From: Ensifer sp. MPMI2T
Lineage (GTDB): Bacteria; Pseudomonadota; Alphaproteobacteria; Rhizobiales; Rhizobiaceae
Length of the DNA stretch: 64,000 nucleotides
NCBI RefSeq assembly: GCF_004827385.1
Contig: NZ_SRXN01000013.1
Coordinates: forward strand, 115,649 to 179,648
Direction: 5' to 3'
The notes below the pieces were generated by a model. It searched no databases and had not been told where the DNA came from. It was given only the letters and a program-made list of their open reading frames with translations. Made by a program: the position numbers and the translations under genes. Shown piece by piece: positions 8,654 through 16,781 of this stretch; position 1 is the first letter of the stretch, and every line of letters begins with the position of its first letter.

Positions 8654-10555
8654 TCAGATGATCACGTGAGAGCCGAGTTCGACCACGCGGTTGGTCGGCA
8701 GGCGGAAATAGTCGGAGGGATCGATCGCCGCGCTGGCGAGCGCAATGAACAGGCGATCCTGCCAGTACGGCATGCCGGACTGGGCGTCGGGCACAAGCTT
8801 GCGGCGGCCGAGGTAGAACGACGTCGACATGATGTCGAACTTCAGCCCCGACTTGCGGAAAAGTCCCAGCGCCTGCGAGACGTTCTGGGTCTCCATGAAG
8901 CCGAACTTCATCTCGAGCAGCGTGAAGCGCTCGGAGAGAGGTTTCACGCTGACCCGGTCCTCCTTCGGCACCTTCGGTGTATTGGCCGTGCGGATCGTCA
9001 GGATGAAGTTCTGCATATGCAGCACGTGATTGTGCTTGATGTTGTGAAGGAGGGCGGCAGGTGTCGACTCCGGATCGCTCGTCAGGAAAATCGCCGTGCC
9101 GGGCACGGCCACCGGCGCATGCTCACTCTTGCGTTCGATTGACTTGATGAAGCTCGCCAGCGGAATGTCGATATGCCGCGTCTTGACATGCAGCAGTTCC
9201 GTGCCGCGCTTCCAGGTCCACATGACTATGATGAAGGTCGCCGCGATCAATATCGGCACGTAGCCGCCATCATGGATTTTCAGCATGTTGGCGCCGAGGA
9301 AGACAAATTCCAGCGCGAACAGCGGCAAGAGGGCCCCGGCCGCCCACCAGGCCGACCAGTTCCAGCGGGCACGCAGGAACTCGAAAGACAGAATCGTCGT
9401 CACGACCATGGCGCCGGTGACGGAGATACCATAAGCGGTCGCCAGGGCCTCGGAGGAGCCGAACATGAAGACCAGAGTCATGACGCCGAACATGAGCAGC
9501 GTGTTGACGTTCGGCAGATAGATCTGGCCGGTATGAGTCTCGGATGTATGGAAGATCGCCATGCGCGGCAGGAAGCCGAGATGGATTGCCTGACGCGTCA
9601 GCGAAAAGGCGCCGGTGATAACGGCCTGGCTGGCGATGATCGTCGCCGCGGTCGCCAGGATGACGGCAGGAAGCAGCGCCCATTTCGGAAACATCAGGAA
9701 GAACGGATCGGACATCGCGTCCGGGTTCTTGAGCACAAAGGCGCCCTGACCGAGATAATTCAGGGTAAGCGCCGGGAAGACAATGGTGAACCATGCCCAC
9801 TGGATCGGCCGCCGGCCGAAGTGACCGAGATCGGCATAGAGCGCCTCCGCTCCCGTAACGGTCAAAAAGACCGCCCCGAGCACGATGACGCCGACATAGC
9901 CTTCGTTGAACATGAACGACGCAGCGTAGAGCGGATTGAACGCCGCGAAGATCGACAGATCGTCGGCGATATGCATCAGACCAGCCGCGCCCATCACCAA
10001 AAACCAGACAAGGGTGATCGGCCCGAAGAAGTTCGAAACCGCAGCCGTGCCTTTCGACTGCACTGCGAACAGAAGCAGCAAGATAATTACGGCGATCGGA
10101 ACAACATAATCCGTCAGGTCCGGCGTCACTAGCTTCAGCCCCTCGACTGCCGAGAGAACCGACAGTGCCGGGGTTATCATCGCGTCGCCGATGAACAAGG
10201 CTGCTCCGGCGATCCCCATGAAGAAGAGAATCGCCGTGTGGCCGTTCGCGGTCTTCATCAACAAGGCCAGCAAGGACAGCGTGCCGCCCTCACCCTGGTT
10301 GTCGGCCCGCAGCAGAAAGAGCACGTACTTGATCGTAACGATGATCGTCAGCGCCCAGATCATTAACGAGATCAGTCCGATGATCTCGACGTCCGTTACG
10401 CCGTCATGCGAAACGGGCCGCAGAGCCTCGCGAAATGCGTAGAGCGGGCTAGTGCCGATATCGCCATAGACAACGCCGATTGATCCGAGCCCGAGGACAA
10501 GCAGGCGGCGCATATTTTCGGACCCGTGTACGGCAGGGGCAGACAATTGAGACAT
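8654..10555 (-). CDS. kup: Kup-family potassium uptake protein
   Basis: 633 residues from the ATG at 10555. Twelve hydrophobic helices form the first two thirds, starting with the family signature [18 protein letters not shown] (about residues 22-39); the last 170 residues are the soluble C-terminal domain. Kup proteins import K+ with H+. The longer open frame overlaps corA and was rejected. The start codon lies 17 bp after the corA stop, so corA and kup form one operon. No other K+ system is in the window except the CPA2 antiporter at 39.8 kb. Confidence 0.93.
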   Translation of the reverse strand: MSQLSAPAVHGSENMRRLLVLGLGSIGVVYGDIGTSPLYAFREALRPVSHDGVTDVEIIGLISLMIWALTIIVTIKYVLFLLRADNQGEGGTLSLLALLMKTANGHTAILFFMGIAGAALFIGDAMITPALSVLSAVEGLKLVTPDLTDYVVPIAVIILLLLFAVQSKGTAAVSNFFGPITLVWFLVMGAAGLMHIADDLSIFAAFNPLYAASFMFNEGYVGVIVLGAVFLTVTGAEALYADLGHFGRRPIQWAWFTIVFPALTLNYLGQGAFVLKNPDAMSDPFFLMFPKWALLPAVILATAATIIASQAVITGAFSLTRQAIHLGFLPRMAIFHTSETHTGQIYLPNVNTLLMFGVMTLVFMFGSSEALATAYGISVTGAMVVTTILSFEFLRARWNWSAWWAAGALLPLFALEFVFLGANMLKIHDGGYVPILIAATFIIVMWTWKRGTELLHVKTRHIDIPLASFIKSIERKSEHAPVAVPGTAIFLTSDPESTPAALLHNIKHNHVLHMQNFILTIRTANTPKVPKEDRVSVKPLSERFTLLEMKFGFMETQNVSQALGLFRKSGLKFDIMSTSFYLGRRKLVPDAQSGMPYWQDRLFIALASAAIDPSDYFRLPTNRVVELGSHVII

Positions 10556-10572
10556 GCGTGTCCAACAGGCTC

Positions 10573-11550
10573 TTAAAGCCAGCCTTTCCAACGGAAGAAG
10601 AAGAAGGGTATCACGGCCGAAATCACCATGGCCGCCAGCGCCCAAGGATAGCCGAGCTGCCACTCAAGCTCCGGCATCACGCGGAAATTCATGCCATAAA
10701 TGGAGGCAACGAGGGTCGGCGGCAAGAGAACTACGGACGCGATCGAGAAGATCTTGATGATCGCATTCTGCTCGACATTGATAAGGCCAAGCGAGGCATC
10801 CAGCAGAAAGGTGATGTTTCCCGAGATGAACGCCGCGTGCTCGGAGAGCGATTGGATGTCCCGCGATATCGAGCGGCAGAGTTCGCGGCTGTCCTTGTCT
10901 TCCTGCACGACGGGAACAGTGTAGACGAAGGTCAAGAGCCTTGAAAGCGAGGCGAGGCTATCACGCGTTTTTGCGACCAGCCTGTGGTGACCCGCGACAT
11001 CGCGCAGCCGTGCCTCGAGCAAATGCGGCGGCCGGCGTCTGGCTGCCGCCTTGTCGCCGAAAACCTCGATCGACAGGCCGTCTATTTTGTCCACGGCCTG
11101 CTCGAGGATTTCCGCCGTCCGGTCGGCGATCGTCTCGAGCAGCCGGGTGAGAAGTACGGCGCCGTTGCGGCAGCCTCCGGGAAACCGATGCATGCCGGCT
11201 TTGAACAACCCGAACGCCCTGGGTTCCGCGTAACGGATCGTCACCAGCCGGCCGCCCGAGAGAATGAAGCCAACATCGGTAAGGCCGGGAATTTCCGTGT
11301 CGCTGCGATAGACCAGCGACGCCGTCATGAACACGGCGTCGTTCTCGGTATAGAGGCGGCTTGACGGCTCAATATCCTTCAGGTCATCCCGCGTCGGGAT
11401 GGAGATCCGCAGCAATTCCTCCATCATCAGATCTTCCGCCTTGGTCGGCTCGACCAGATCGATCCAGACGATATCGGGCCGCAGGGACTCCGGCGGTTCC
11501 GCCGCCGACAAGGCAACGGCGTCACCGTTCTTACAGTACCCCATGATCAT
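10573..11550 (-). CDS. corA: CorA-family magnesium transporter
   Basis: About 325 residues. The C-terminal YGMNF motif, the pore loop of CorA channels, lies between two membrane helices ([17 protein letters not shown] and [17 protein letters not shown]); the rest is the cytoplasmic funnel. The start is ATG 11550 with AAGGGC 6 nt upstream; a second ATG sits two codons on, and an upstream in-frame extension lacks a ribosome-binding site. It is transcribed first in a corA-kup pair. The family moves Mg2+ and sometimes Co2+ or Ni2+. Confidence 0.92.
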   Translation of the reverse strand: MIMGYCKNGDAVALSAAEPPESLRPDIVWIDLVEPTKAEDLMMEELLRISIPTRDDLKDIEPSSRLYTENDAVFMTASLVYRSDTEIPGLTDVGFILSGGRLVTIRYAEPRAFGLFKAGMHRFPGGCRNGAVLLTRLLETIADRTAEILEQAVDKIDGLSIEVFGDKAAARRRPPHLLEARLRDVAGHHRLVAKTRDSLASLSRLLTFVYTVPVVQEDKDSRELCRSISRDIQSLSEHAAFISGNITFLLDASLGLINVEQNAIIKIFSIASVVLLPPTLVASIYGMNFRVMPELEWQLGYPWALAAMVISAVIPFFFFRWKGWL

Positions 11551-11826
11551 GCCGCTGCCCTTTTCATGCAGCCAACAAGGACAATCCACGAAGCTCTGAA
11601 GCGATCAACCGCCACACGATTTCCATAATGCAGATTCATCAGATGAAGCGTCCGCCCTGCACGACAAATCCTTAATCGTTTGTCGCGGGAGGCCACAGTC
11701 TCCGGCGAGAGGCATTAAGCCGATCACCTTGCACAGGCGCGGCAAGGCATATGGCGCAACACGCGCGCAAAATCAATGGCCCTTTGCGCATGCCTGTCCC
11801 CACAGGTTTTCATGTCCGCGCAACCT
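11551..11826. other. Upstream region of corA, no gene seen
   Basis: Noncoding stretch that should hold the corA promoter on the minus strand. A small hairpin CGACAAA / TTTGTCG is near 11661-11685. No protein or RNA gene is recognisable. Confidence 0.4.
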
Positions 11827-12100
11827 AGAGCCTTTCATGTCTAAATGGAAGCGATTCTGCCGGAGCAGGTTTTCGTCAGGATCAGGGGGGATTGCCTAGT
11901 GTCGTACTTGGCCGTACGGCCGAGGCGATCGCCTCTGATCCTGGCGGAAAGATGCCCGGCCCTTCGGGTTGGCTGAAGCCGGCGGCCTGTTTGCTCGGCC
12001 GGCTTGGCCGTATGCCCGGGCTACGGCGCGCGCCAGCCGAGCAAACATTCCACTCCGCTTGAGCCAACAGAATCGTTTCCATTTAGACATGAAAGGCTCT
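11827..12100. repeat. 274-bp element with 33-bp terminal inverted repeats and nested hairpins
   Basis: The left arm 11827-11859 begins AGAGCCTTTCATGTCTAAAT; the right arm 12068-12100 is its reverse complement at 32 of 33 positions. Inside are two further inverted repeats: CAGGATCAG at 11877-11885 with CTGATCCTG at 11935-11943, and GTTTGCTCGGC at 11989-11999 with GCCGAGCAAAC at 12036-12046. It carries no convincing gene and lies 26 bp downstream of mrp. It resembles a MITE or mosaic palindromic element and is unlike the RIME-type repeats in this window. Confidence 0.8.
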
Positions 12101-12126
12101 GGCCTGCTCGGACGAGCGACGCAAAT

Positions 12127-13284
12127 CTATTCGAAGACGATATCGGGCATCGTTCTGCTCTTGCTCTGACGAGCCGCCGAAACCTGCTCCCAGACCTTTG
12201 CCGCGATATTCCGGTAGATGCGAGCAACCTCGCCGTCGGGTTCGGAAACCACCACCGGCGTTCCCGCGTCGGAGGTTTCGCGAATGCCCATGGTCAAAGG
12301 CACCTCGCCGAGGAACGGCACACCGATGCGCTCGGCTTCCTTGCGCGCGCCACCATGACCAAAGATGTCGTAACGCTTGCCCGTGTCGGGCGCCACGAAG
12401 TAGCTCATGTTCTCGACGATGCCGAGAACCGGGACTTCCACCTTTCGGAACATGGTGAGGCCCTTGCGCGCATCGACGAGTGCGAGGTCCTGCGGCGTCG
12501 AGACGATGACGGCGCCGGCCAACGGCACCTGCTGGGCCATGGTCAGTTGAGCGTCCCCCGTGCCGGGCGGCATGTCCACGACGAGAATGTCGAGTTCACC
12601 CCAGGCCACCTCGCGCAGCATCTGCAGCAGAGCCGACTGGATCATCGGACCACGCCATATCATGGCAACTTCCTCGTCGACGAGGAACCCCATCGACATG
12701 ACCGTCAGCCCATAGTTCTCCATCGGGCGAATGAGCCGCCCTTCGATCTGTTGCGGCCGGCCGCTGATTTTCAAAAGACGCGGCATGGAGGGGCCGTAGA
12801 TATCGGCGTCGAGCAGACCGACCTTCAAGCCGTTTGCCTGCAGTGCGAGCGCCAGGTTCACCGATGTCGTCGATTTGCCGACACCGCCCTTGCCGGAAGC
12901 AACGGCGATAATGGCGCCGACGCCGGGGATGCCCGCCTTTGCCGGAGCGCCACCGGCGGGACGCTGACCGTGCCCGTGGGCCGCGGGCGGAACCTGACGC
13001 GATGTCTGAACCGGCGCAGCCTGCGGTGCCGCCTTACGATCCGCCGTCAGCGCGACCATTGCCGCCTTGACGCCGGGTATTTCGCGCACCACCCTCTCCG
13101 CCGCGGCGCGCATCGGTTCAAGCTCCTTCGCCCGATCGGCCGGCACGGTGATCGAAAAATAGGCCTTGCCGTCGGAAATGAAGACATCGGAGACAAGGCC
13201 GAGGTCGACGATATTGCCCTCCATGTCCGGGCCGCGCACGCTCCGCAGCTTTTCAAGAACCGTTTCCCTGGTTACGTCCGGCAT
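12127..13284 (-). CDS. mrp: Mrp/ApbC/NBP35-family P-loop ATPase, iron-sulfur carrier
   Basis: 385 residues. The N-terminal MIP18/DUF59 domain (1-85) is joined by an Ala/Pro-rich linker to a MinD-like ATPase with the deviant Walker A SGKGGVGKST (about 130-139), the DLLDADIYGPSMP-type switch (written GLLDADIYGPSMP) and VVDMPPGTGDAQLT. Family members carry 4Fe-4S clusters to apoproteins. The usual CxxC in the MSYF region is missing (MSYFVAPDTGKRYDIFG), so cluster binding by the classic dimer site is not expected. It stands alone on the minus strand, with repeats on both sides. Confidence 0.92.
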   Translation of the reverse strand: MPDVTRETVLEKLRSVRGPDMEGNIVDLGLVSDVFISDGKAYFSITVPADRAKELEPMRAAAERVVREIPGVKAAMVALTADRKAAPQAAPVQTSRQVPPAAHGHGQRPAGGAPAKAGIPGVGAIIAVASGKGGVGKSTTSVNLALALQANGLKVGLLDADIYGPSMPRLLKISGRPQQIEGRLIRPMENYGLTVMSMGFLVDEEVAMIWRGPMIQSALLQMLREVAWGELDILVVDMPPGTGDAQLTMAQQVPLAGAVIVSTPQDLALVDARKGLTMFRKVEVPVLGIVENMSYFVAPDTGKRYDIFGHGGARKEAERIGVPFLGEVPLTMGIRETSDAGTPVVVSEPDGEVARIYRNIAAKVWEQVSAARQSKSRTMPDIVFE

Positions 13285-13350
13285 GCCGCCCTCTTCATCT
13301 GTGTTCGTTACGGCGCCTCGAGTCGTTCAGGCGGTAACACTTTGAACCAC

Positions 13351-13502
13351 TACAGCGCCGCGCGTCTCCTCAGACGCGCAAAGGACGCTGTAGCACTTTG
13401 AATTGCTGCATGTTCTTATCCTTAAATCGCCTACAATTTAAGGAAACATGCGGCGGATAATTTATCCCCAAATCTGACCCGATTTAAGGAATTATGCAGT
13501 AG
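13351..13502 (+). repeat. RIME-like repeat (copy d) with duplicated right half
   Basis: A full copy (13351-13453) followed by an extra, diverged right half ending GATTTAAGGAATTATGCAGTAG (to 13502). It lies between mrp and the candidate small RNA gene. Confidence 0.8.
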
Positions 13503-13542
13503 ATAATTGAGGCGGAGCGGTTCGCCAATGCGACAGATTAGG

Positions 13543-13612
13543 AAAAAACAGGGCCGCCGGCCGATCGTCGTGTCCGTACATCCGGGATCACAAACGATGG
13601 GCGGCGGCCCTG
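13543..13612 (-). terminator. Strong rho-independent terminator, minus strand
   Basis: An 11-bp perfect stem CAGGGCCGCCG (13602-13612 complement) / CGGCGGCCCTG (13549-13559 complement), extended inside by further pairs such as ATCGT/ACGAT and GTG/CAC, is followed by six U residues (13543-13548). There is no T-run on the other side, so it works only on the minus strand. The nearest minus-strand gene upstream ends at 13989, beyond a repeat, which suggests that it ends a separate short transcript. Confidence 0.75.
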
Positions 13613-13642
13613 CTTCCTCGCAACCTTCGTGGGCGCTGTTTT

Positions 13643-13648
13643 ATTATA
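13643..13648 (-). promoter_or_regulatory. Perfect -10 hexamer TATAAT (alternative promoter)
   Basis: TATAAT is read on the minus strand ahead of the terminator. The best -35-like hexamer, CTTGTC, is only 15 bp upstream, shorter than the usual 17, so this is weaker than the sigma-54-type site or needs an activator. Confidence 0.3.
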
Positions 13649-13674
13649 GTCCCCTCTGGACACGACAAGATACA

Positions 13675-13690
13675 TGCATGATGCGTGCCA
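13675..13690 (-). promoter_or_regulatory. Sigma-54 (RpoN)-type promoter candidate
   Basis: The minus strand reads TGGCACGCATCATGCA. The consensus is TGGCACG-N4-TTGCA; only the first T of TTGC differs. The invariant GG (13688-13689) and GC (13676-13677) are separated by exactly 10 bp. The predicted start is near 13664, leading into the terminator-ended transcript. Confidence 0.5.
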
Positions 13691-13882
13691 GATCCGCGCC
13701 ATTTGTAAAAACCCAGTTATTTCAAGTGGATGAGACTTATGCACATCAGAAATGCTGGTAGCGGCGATTGCACTATTTCTGAGCAAGCAAACTATTTTCG
13801 CACAAAGGCGAGGCGCGCAGACAACAAACTCTGTGCGCTCGCGGGAGGCACGCTGCTGAGCCGGAACGCGCCTGAGAGGCGA
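13691..13882. other. Region upstream of the candidate small RNA, no gene seen
   Basis: About 190 bases of noncoding sequence between the sigma-54-type promoter and repeat e. It is where enhancer sites for an RpoN activator would lie; I see no clear repeated or palindromic operator. Confidence 0.3.
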
Positions 13883-13980
13883 CTGCATGTGTCCTTAAAT
13901 CGTGCCCGATAAAAACATGCAGCAATTCGAAGTGCTACAGGGTCTTTTTGCGCGTCTGGAAAGACGCGCTGCGCCGTAGC
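13883..13980 (-). repeat. RIME-like repeat (copy e), reverse orientation
   Basis: CTGCATGTGTCCTTAAATCG ... AACATGCAGCAATTCGAAGTGCTACAGG... reads as the reverse complement of copies a-d. It starts 8 bp after the stop of the luxR-type gene at 13989 and so forms its 3' hairpins. Confidence 0.75.
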
Positions 13981-13988
13981 GCTGGCGA

Positions 13989-14744
13989 TCAGCTGATGTA
14001 GCCCTTCTTCATCGCCTTCACGACCGCCTGCGTGCGGTTTACCGCGTCGAGCTTCTTGGTAACGTGATTGAGATAGTGATTGACCGTGTGCTCGGAGAGG
14101 CCAAGGATACCGGCAATTTCGGCGCTGGTCTTGCCGGCTGCCGTCCAGCTCAGGCACTGGATTTCGCGCTCGGACAGGATGGTATTGTTGTTCTTCCAGA
14201 CAGCGCCGATCTCCGCCAATCGGTTGTAGACGTGGATCGCGATCATCTGCAATTCCATCGCCGCCGTCATCGGCAGATCCGCTTCCGGCCCCATGAGAAT
14301 CACTGCGCCACGACCGCCTTCGGCGTCGTGGACCGGGAAGTAGTTTGCCTGGAGCAGACCGTTCTCGCGCAACATGGCGATGTAATCTGCAGCCGATGCC
14401 GGCTTGCCACCCTCATTTTCCCAGCCTTCGAGCGTGATCTGGAACGGCGTCGTGGTCTCCCTCAAGCGACGCACGCCCGTGCTGAAGCGCAGCATCGACA
14501 GGCTGTCGTACTTGTTGAGGAGCTCGGCCGGCATGTTGGATATGACGGTTGTTGCCGCCAGCCTCTCCACTTCGATCGCGGGAATCGAACAGATGAGAAA
14601 GACCTTGAAACCGAAGAGCTGCGTGACCCGCCGCATGTAGCGGATGATATCGAACTGGGTCTCAAGCCTTGCGATTTCAGACGCGAAATCACCGCCCCGG
14701 GGCAGATCGGTGTCAGTCATCCCGGCCGTCATCGTATCTTGCAT
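13989..14744 (-). CDS. LuxR-family transcriptional regulator (orphan), first of a tandem pair
   Basis: About 251 residues. An N-terminal domain of the autoinducer-binding type is followed by a GerE/LuxR helix-turn-helix, LSEREIQCLSWTAAGKTSAE...LSEHTVNHYLNHVTKKL, with the conserved Glu, Leu and Gly of the DNA-binding region. The pocket lacks the usual W-x3-Y and DPV pattern of acyl-homoserine-lactone binders, reading YDSLSML in place of the Asp-Pro segment. No luxI-type synthase is nearby. The start is uncertain: ATG 14744 has GGAAC upstream; the frame is open to ATG 14762. It resembles the gene at 14904 and probably arose by duplication. Confidence 0.85.
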   Translation of the reverse strand: MQDTMTAGMTDTDLPRGGDFASEIARLETQFDIIRYMRRVTQLFGFKVFLICSIPAIEVERLAATTVISNMPAELLNKYDSLSMLRFSTGVRRLRETTTPFQITLEGWENEGGKPASAADYIAMLRENGLLQANYFPVHDAEGGRGAVILMGPEADLPMTAAMELQMIAIHVYNRLAEIGAVWKNNNTILSEREIQCLSWTAAGKTSAEIAGILGLSEHTVNHYLNHVTKKLDAVNRTQAVVKAMKKGYIS

Positions 14745-14903
14745 TCGCGCGTTCCATGGCATTCATCAATTATCAAATAGCCCGAGCCGTCGACCAATGC
14801 CAACAGATGATCGACGTTCGGCGCTATTCATGCGCAAAAGGCTGTGTATTTCCCCCGCTTTGCGAGCCGCATATTCCGTCCAGCCTCTCCGAAAAACAAA
14901 AAT

Positions 14904-15692
14904 TCAGTTGATCAGCCCTGCACGCATGGCCTTGGCAACGGTCTGAACACGATTGACGGAATCCAATTTGCGCGTCGCGCGATTGAGGTAATGGTTCACC
15001 GTGTATTCGGAAAGCGCCATGATTCTCGCCATCTCCACGGTCGTCTTGCCCGCGGCAGCCCAGCGCAGGCACTCGATCTCACGACGGGAAAGGCTGCCGG
15101 GTCCCCGCCTGTCACGTCCTCGCACCTCGCTCAGCCGACTATAGAGAAGGCCCGCCCAAAGGTTGAGCGCCTGCATCTCGTCGCTGGACACCAGCTCTCT
15201 GCTGCCACCAAAGGCGACGGCGGCGCGGCGTCCCGATGCGTCATGAACCGGCAAATAGAGACCACGCGGCAGACCGGCCGCTTCGAAGACGCAAACCGCG
15301 GCATCACCCTTGCCGTCAAGCCGCCTGCGCGCCAGCTGATGGGCATCGTAGGTGAACGGAATCGTGCTTCGCCGCAGTCGCTGGATGACTGGGCTACCTT
15401 CGATCAGACGAGCGCTGTCGTAGCTCCTGAGGAACTCCGATGGCCAGGTCGTCATCAGCGCCTGCGCGGCCAGGCTGTGGCATCCGGCATCCGGGATCGA
15501 CAAAACCAGGAATCCGCGAAAGCCGTAGGCGTCCGATATCTGACCAAGAACCCGCTTGACCTCGTCTTCATTGCCCAGCGCTCCCGCGACTGAGCGCCCG
15601 CCCGGGAGAATCAATGAGGATATTTCTGCGCTGAAATCTACCACCCGCTCGTCTCCAACATCCCGCGCCCGATCGAGCGACGCCGCTTTCAC
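14904..15692 (-). CDS. LuxR-family transcriptional regulator (orphan), second of a tandem pair
   Basis: About 262 residues from the longest GTG at 15692; a GTG at 15644 has a better GGAGACGAG ribosome-binding site and may be the true start. The helix-turn-helix LSRREIECLRWAAAGKTTVE...LSEYTVNHYLNRATRKL is closely similar to its neighbour, while the ligand-binding half is much more diverged, as expected if the two have taken on different signals. The Asp-Pro-Val pattern of AHL receptors is also absent here (YDSARLIEGSPVIQRL). The pair is separated by 160 bp, so each gene may have its own promoter. Confidence 0.85.
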   Translation of the reverse strand: MKAASLDRARDVGDERVVDFSAEISSLILPGGRSVAGALGNEDEVKRVLGQISDAYGFRGFLVLSIPDAGCHSLAAQALMTTWPSEFLRSYDSARLIEGSPVIQRLRRSTIPFTYDAHQLARRRLDGKGDAAVCVFEAAGLPRGLYLPVHDASGRRAAVAFGGSRELVSSDEMQALNLWAGLLYSRLSEVRGRDRRGPGSLSRREIECLRWAAAGKTTVEMARIMALSEYTVNHYLNRATRKLDSVNRVQTVAKAMRAGLIN

Positions 15693-15842
15693 CGTGATAA
15701 AACTACGTCAAAACTTCCGCCAAAAACCAGATTTCACTTCAGATACTTGCAACCGGCCGTAGCGACGTGCCTGATATATCGCAAGCTAGTGATCTCGAAA
15801 CACCTCGTCCAGTCGAAGTCCCTAATTTACCGTAAAGCGGAG

Positions 15843-16655
15843 TTAACGTCCATTGCGCCCGGGGCCGAGACGCATTCGGACCTCCTCCTCGATCTTTCCT
15901 GCTGTCCCCCGTACGACCTCCGCCCAAGCCGCCAACTGCGCCATGTTGACACGATAGGCGGGCCCGGTGACGGACACGCCAGCAACCAGATCGTGTTCCG
16001 GAACGAAGATCGGCGCTGCGACGCAGCAGATTTCCTTCTCGTGCTCCTCCCGGTCAAATGCGTGTCCATCACGGCGAATTTCATCGATTTCGGCAAGCAG
16101 TCCGGCCGCAGAGCGATGCGTATGCGCCGTGAACGGGTGGAATTTCATTTTTGCGGCGATGCGCATCAATTCCGGCTGCGGCAGTGACGACAGCGCGGCC
16201 TTGCCGATGCCCGTGCAATAGGCCGGCGATGCTTTGCCGATCTGTGAGCTCATCCGCACCGCCTGGCGGCTCTCGACCTTGTCGACATAGATGATCTCCG
16301 TCTCCTGCAGGACACCGAGGTGAACCGTCTCGCCGGTCAGTTCGTGCAAACGCAACAGGTGCGGTTCAGCGATGTCACGGAAGCGGTTGCCGGACCAGGA
16401 ACGATGGGCGAGCTTCAACAGCCGCAGACCCGGCTCGTAAGACAGGTCACGGCCCTGAATGAGCAGGCCTTCCTCGACCAGGTGACTGAGCAGCCGATGC
16501 ACGGTGCCGCGCGGCTGCCCGACGGCTTGAACGATATCCGTGAACCGTTGCGGGCTACCGGCCATCACCACCGCCTCGAGAACCGCCATGGCCTTGCCGA
16601 GCGTGCCGGTTCCGGCGATCTCAATCTCTGCGTCCGTCGTCTTGGTTTCGTTCAT
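15843..16655 (-). CDS. IclR-family transcriptional regulator of the galactose/KDGal operon
   Basis: 270 residues. A winged helix (about residues 15-80, with FTDIVQAVGQPRGTVHRLLSHLVEEGLL) precedes the IclR effector domain, which contains GLRLLKLAHRSW and PAYCTGIGKAALSSL. IclR proteins usually repress or activate adjacent catabolic operons and bind an intermediate. The gene is divergent from the operon beginning at 16782, and the 126-bp gap holds a GTTCCA-N5-TGGAAC palindrome. By context, KDGal or galactonate is a likely effector, as for KdgR-like regulators, but this is inferred. Confidence 0.88.
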   Translation of the reverse strand: MNETKTTDAEIEIAGTGTLGKAMAVLEAVVMAGSPQRFTDIVQAVGQPRGTVHRLLSHLVEEGLLIQGRDLSYEPGLRLLKLAHRSWSGNRFRDIAEPHLLRLHELTGETVHLGVLQETEIIYVDKVESRQAVRMSSQIGKASPAYCTGIGKAALSSLPQPELMRIAAKMKFHPFTAHTHRSAAGLLAEIDEIRRDGHAFDREEHEKEICCVAAPIFVPEHDLVAGVSVTGPAYRVNMAQLAAWAEVVRGTAGKIEEEVRMRLGPGRNGR

Positions 16656-16711
16656 ATCGTCAGGCTTCGATCAGCGGCGTCGTCTTGACAGGATAAAAGC
16701 AATGGCGCGAT

Positions 16712-16749
16712 AATTCCAGATAATAAAACACAGTTCCACATAATGGAAC
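16712..16749 (+). promoter_or_regulatory. Probable IclR-type operator region
   Basis: A palindrome GTTCCA-CATAA-TGGAAC at 16733-16749 and a half-matching ATTCCAGATAATAAAAC at about 16713-16729, spaced by 20 bp, lie in the gap between the divergent iclR-type gene and the SDR gene. The symmetric TTCCA/TGGAA arms fit sites of IclR proteins; assignment is by position and symmetry. Confidence 0.5.
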
Positions 16750-16781
16750 CACTTCATCGCAGTATCAGCATAGAGGAAGCC

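Larger units (their letters stand above)
13543..13664 (-). ncRNA. Candidate small RNA gene
   Basis: The stretch has a terminator at one end and promoter-like signals at the other and encodes no plausible protein. The RNA would be about 120 nt if started from the sigma-54-type promoter at 13675-13690, or about 95 nt if started from the TATAAT at 13643-13648. It lies between mrp and a luxR-type gene and is flanked by two RIME-like repeats in opposite orientation. This is a prediction from sequence signals only; I cannot name a known rhizobial RNA that it equals. Confidence 0.45.

Noticed and set aside
12004..13401. 465-residue plus-strand frame opposite mrp and into the palindrome element
   Set aside because: Antisense to a sound gene and runs through the inverted repeat arm; no start signal.
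13511..13761. Short plus-strand frame through the small RNA candidate
   Set aside because: It crosses the terminator stem and the promoter and has no ribosome-binding site; the RNA interpretation explains more features.
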